Origin: an uncultured Gardnerella sp.
GTDB lineage: Bacteria > Actinomycetota > Actinomycetes > Actinomycetales > Bifidobacteriaceae
Assembly (NCBI GenBank): GCA_947292085.1
Contig: CAMYPN010000044.1
Span: 1 to 7,469 of the forward strand
DNA length: 7,469 nt
Direction of reading: 5' to 3'
Below are positions 5,663-7,469 of this stretch, piece after piece. The notes under the pieces are model-generated. The model searched no databases, was not told where the DNA came from, and was given only the letters and a program-made list of their open reading frames with translations. Each line of letters opens with the position of its first letter. Within the stretch, counting starts at the first letter, position 1. Position numbers and translations under genes: made by a program.

Positions 5663-7129
5663 ATGGACGAGATTAATTCAAACCAGTTTGCGCAAGCACA
5701 GAGTGCTCATTCCGATGCCGCATCCTTAAATAATACTGAAGTAAACGCTTCAGATACATATCACGCAATGGCGAGTGACGAATCAGATGCGAATCAAAAA
5801 TTCACAAATCTAAATGATGATTTTCTTTCACTTTTAACAGGAGTGCAAATTTGCGCAATACAAAAGCAATTGAAGCAGTTAGAAAAATCAGAACAATCAA
5901 ATCAATCAAATGAGCTGGTAAATCAGTCGGCACTTTCCGCAACTTCGGCACTTTCCGTAACTGTTGCAACAAAAGAAGAATCTACTAAATCTTCCACAAA
6001 CAACAAAGACGATGTTGAAGAAAAACGAAAGCACCATTTGTGGAGACGCAAAAATACAAATCAAGATCGCGAGAATACTACTGTAGAAGAAGCGCCACAC
6101 TTTACACCACTTCCTTGCGCACCAGCAGTTGAGCCGTTTGGGATTTTCGATACTCGCGACGGTCAAGTTTTTGACGCTGCCACTCGCCTACGCTTACACA
6201 CTATTATTGCAACGTGTCTTATGAATGGCATTGCAGATCAGAGAGTAAACGCTTTAATACACCTATTGCAATGGCCTGATACGCCGAAAATAATCGTTAT
6301 AGCTGGTACTTACGGCGCAAAAATTACTAAAGATGATGGCCCTACGCGCAAAAAAGACTCTCCAGTAATTCCAGATAATACAGACACATTACGCCGCAAT
6401 ATTTGGCCACAATTAGGAAACTGCAACGCATATGACGCAATAGTCGAACGCGCGCAAAATAGCGCTTTACAGCGTATTAACAGATCGTGGCAAGCGACGA
6501 ATCTATTTGCCGGTAGCACTACCGGTAGCGCAGGTAGGGAAGGTAGTGAAGGTAGCGCAGGTAGCGCAGGTAGCGCAAATTCAAGCGAGACTTTCTCATC
6601 ACCATCCCATATAGTCTTGCTAGCAGTTCGTGAAACCCCAAGCGAGCAGTCGCTAGAAAAACTGTGTCAAATATTTACAGCATCCAAAAAGCCCGTATGC
6701 ATAAGCGGAATAGTGCAGGGAGTAGATCGAGTATCATCTGCTTTAACAGCCACGCTTTCAGCAATTGCAGTAGCGCCAGCTGTTAAACATTTGCCGCAAA
6801 TAATTCACGCGGATGATGTATTAGCTGAACGCGCTCTTATTGGAGACAGCACTGCAGTAGAAAGCTTATACAACGACGTTTATCAAAGCCTAGCTCCGTA
6901 TAATCGCGACGATCCGACTCTTAGTACAGTAGACATGTTCCTTAGATTTGGCGGAGCACTTGATCAGACAGCGCACGAACTTAATGTGCATCCAAATACT
7001 GTGAGATACCGTTTGCGCAAAGTAGCGCAAACAACTGGTTGGGATGCTACCGATCCTCGTGCAGCGTACGTACTGCAGACGGCCATTACCATAGGCCGCA
7101 TCCGCGACGCGCGCTCGCACATTATGTAG
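5663..7129 (+). CDS. PucR-family helix-turn-helix regulator, FasR-like (possible fatty acid synthesis regulator)
   Basis: This is a 488-residue cytoplasmic DNA-binding protein. The C-terminal PucR-type HTH (HTH_30) is clear: LAERALIGD (387-395), then STVDMFLRFGGALDQTAHEL (421-440) and NVHPNTVRYRLRKVAQTTGW (441-460), closing with DPRAAYVLQTAITIGRI (464-480). The wording of this end is close to that of Streptomyces FasR, which activates fatty acid synthase genes. The middle (about 155-390) may be a degenerate CdaR/GGDEF-like sensor part. It is interrupted by a Gly-Ser-Ala linker (288-305). The first 150 residues are polar, rich in Ser, Asn, Gln, Lys and Glu, and carry two small internal duplications; they look disordered. 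The gene has its own promoter and ends before a shared terminator. Nearness to the carboxylase, bioY and birA makes a lipid-pathway role plausible, but this is inferred. PucR family 0.85; FasR-like function about 0.5. Confidence 0.85.
   Translation: MDEINSNQFAQAQSAHSDAASLNNTEVNASDTYHAMASDESDANQKFTNLNDDFLSLLTGVQICAIQKQLKQLEKSEQSNQSNELVNQSALSATSALSVTVATKEESTKSSTNNKDDVEEKRKHHLWRRKNTNQDRENTTVEEAPHFTPLPCAPAVEPFGIFDTRDGQVFDAATRLRLHTIIATCLMNGIADQRVNALIHLLQWPDTPKIIVIAGTYGAKITKDDGPTRKKDSPVIPDNTDTLRRNIWPQLGNCNAYDAIVERAQNSALQRINRSWQATNLFAGSTTGSAGREGSEGSAGSAGSANSSETFSSPSHIVLLAVRETPSEQSLEKLCQIFTASKKPVCISGIVQGVDRVSSALTATLSAIAVAPAVKHLPQIIHADDVLAERALIGDSTAVESLYNDVYQSLAPYNRDDPTLSTVDMFLRFGGALDQTAHELNVHPNTVRYRLRKVAQTTGWDATDPRAAYVLQTAITIGRIRDARSHIM
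5894..5911 (+). repeat. In-frame 9-bp duplication in the regulator N-terminus
   Basis: CAATCAAAT occurs twice back to back (5894-5902 and 5903-5911), encoding QSNQSN in the polar N-terminal region of the regulator. The copies are identical, so the duplication is probably recent. Confidence 0.85.
5927..5962 (+). repeat. In-frame 18-bp duplication in the regulator N-terminus
   Basis: An 18-base unit at 5927-5944 is repeated at 5945-5962 with one mismatch (C to T at position 14 of the unit). It encodes the repeated Ser-Ala-Leu-Ser segment near residues 89-100. Being a multiple of three, it keeps the reading frame. Confidence 0.85.
6510..6525. repeat. Perfect 7-bp inverted repeat at the edge of the Gly-Ser-Ala linker
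   Basis: CCGGTAGCACTACCGG is a perfect inverted repeat with only CA at the centre. It lies inside the regulator gene and overlaps the first unit of the adjacent 9-bp array. It may be a by-product of the repeat expansion rather than a functional site. Confidence 0.5.
6524..6577 (+). repeat. Six tandem 9-bp units encoding a Gly-Ser-Ala linker in the regulator
   Basis: The units are GGTAGCGCA, GGTAGGGAA, GGTAGTGAA and then three more GGTAGCGCA, in exact register, preceded by a diverged GGTAGCACTACC at 6512-6523. They encode GSA, GRE, GSE, GSA, GSA, GSA (residues 288-305), a flexible linker. Gain or loss of units by slippage would change linker length without breaking the frame, so variation between strains is likely. 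Confidence 0.9.
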
Positions 7130-7197
7130 CTAAGTCGCCAACTCACCAATCAAGAGACACTCACGCAGAAAACAAACTGCACGCGTGCCTCACTATT

Positions 7198-7243
7198 AAA
7201 AAACGCTGAGAAGCGCTCGCAAATGAGCACATTCTCAGCGTTT
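7198..7243. terminator. Bidirectional terminator between the regulator and rplA
   Basis: A 12-bp perfect stem pairs 7201-7212 (AAACGCTGAGAA) with 7232-7243 (TTCTCAGCGTTT), with an inner GCTC/GAGC stem at 7215-7218 and 7225-7228. The six A residues at 7198-7203 give a U6 tail on the minus strand, making a strong terminator for rplA. On the plus strand the tail is the weaker TTTATAAGCTTTATACTT, which may still serve the regulator gene. Confidence 0.85.
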
Positions 7244-7308
7244 ATAAGCTTTATACTTGATTTACTTTGCGAATCTCGCGCTTTCGCACAAGCTACGCTA
7301 GCAATAAA

Positions 7309-7469
7309 TCAGGCAGCGATGCTTGCAATATCCACTGGAACACCAGGAGCCATTGTGGAGGTAACAGTCACCTTAGTGATGTAACGACCCTTAATGGTGG
7401 TTGGCTTCAAGCGGCGGATTTCGTCTGCAACAGCCTTGAAGTTCTCTTCAAGAGCCTTAGCATCGAAGG
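7309..7469 (-). CDS. rplA: 50S ribosomal protein L1, C-terminal end (5' part outside window)
   Basis: L1 is part of the mobile L1 stalk of the large ribosomal subunit, contacts 23S rRNA and helps release deacylated tRNA. Only the last 52 complete codons and the TGA stop are inside the window, with two bases of another codon at the edge; the full protein is usually about 230 residues. The visible part contains KALEENFKAVADEIRRLKP and then KGRYITKVTVTSTMAPGV, the conserved L1 C-terminal pattern. The family usually has STMGPGV; here an alanine replaces the glycine. rplK is normally just upstream of rplA, which would place it beyond the right edge. The gene is convergent with the regulator and ends before the shared terminator. 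Confidence 0.93.
   Translation of the reverse strand, partial: FDAKALEENFKAVADEIRRLKPTTIKGRYITKVTVTSTMAPGVPVDIASIAA

Noticed and set aside
7268..7288. Inverted repeat TGCGAA / TTCGCA after rplA as a second terminator
   Set aside because: A six-pair stem with a nine-base loop and no T-tract; the strong terminator further on suffices.

Overview
The window looks like chromosome from a low-GC member of the Bifidobacteriaceae, most likely Gardnerella or a close relative. The evidence is an actinobacterial-type acetyl-CoA carboxylase alpha chain, a PucR-type regulator resembling the Streptomyces fatty-acid regulator FasR, and a stand-alone BioY next to a short biotin ligase, all in AT-rich sequence. 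The genus is inferred from gene content and composition and was not confirmed by any search.

Layout from left to right. (1) 1-1276, minus: the first 425 codons of a biotin carboxylase / acetyl-CoA carboxylase alpha chain, running off the left edge. (2) 1434-2087, plus, divergent from it: bioY, the biotin-binding membrane transporter subunit, closed by a clear intrinsic terminator at 2129-2164. (3) 2206-3114, minus: birA, a monofunctional biotin-protein ligase with no DNA-binding domain. (4) 3264-5411, plus: a 715-residue multi-pass membrane protein of unknown function that resembles DUF6020 / GT-C-like proteins. (5) 5663-7129, plus: a PucR-family regulator behind a good sigma-70-type promoter. 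(6) 7309-7469, minus: the last 52 codons of ribosomal protein L1, with a shared bidirectional terminator at 7198-7243.

The first three genes make a coherent biotin-to-malonyl-CoA module. BioY imports the vitamin, BirA attaches it, and the carboxylase alpha chain is the expected acceptor and uses it to make malonyl-CoA for fatty acid synthesis. The regulator resembles known controllers of fatty acid synthase genes, so it may control the same pathway; this is inference from similarity and position. The membrane protein has no evident link to biotin.

This is mostly core chromosome. No mobile element, CRISPR array, tRNA or rRNA was seen. The unusual material is small-scale: a possible leaderless Cys-Cys leader peptide before the regulator, a near-perfect inverted repeat flanking the birA/membrane-protein intergenic region, several in-frame tandem repeats in the regulator, a three-copy 15-bp repeat after the membrane gene, and start sites without Shine-Dalgarno sequences. 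All non-coding gaps are shorter than 300 bases.
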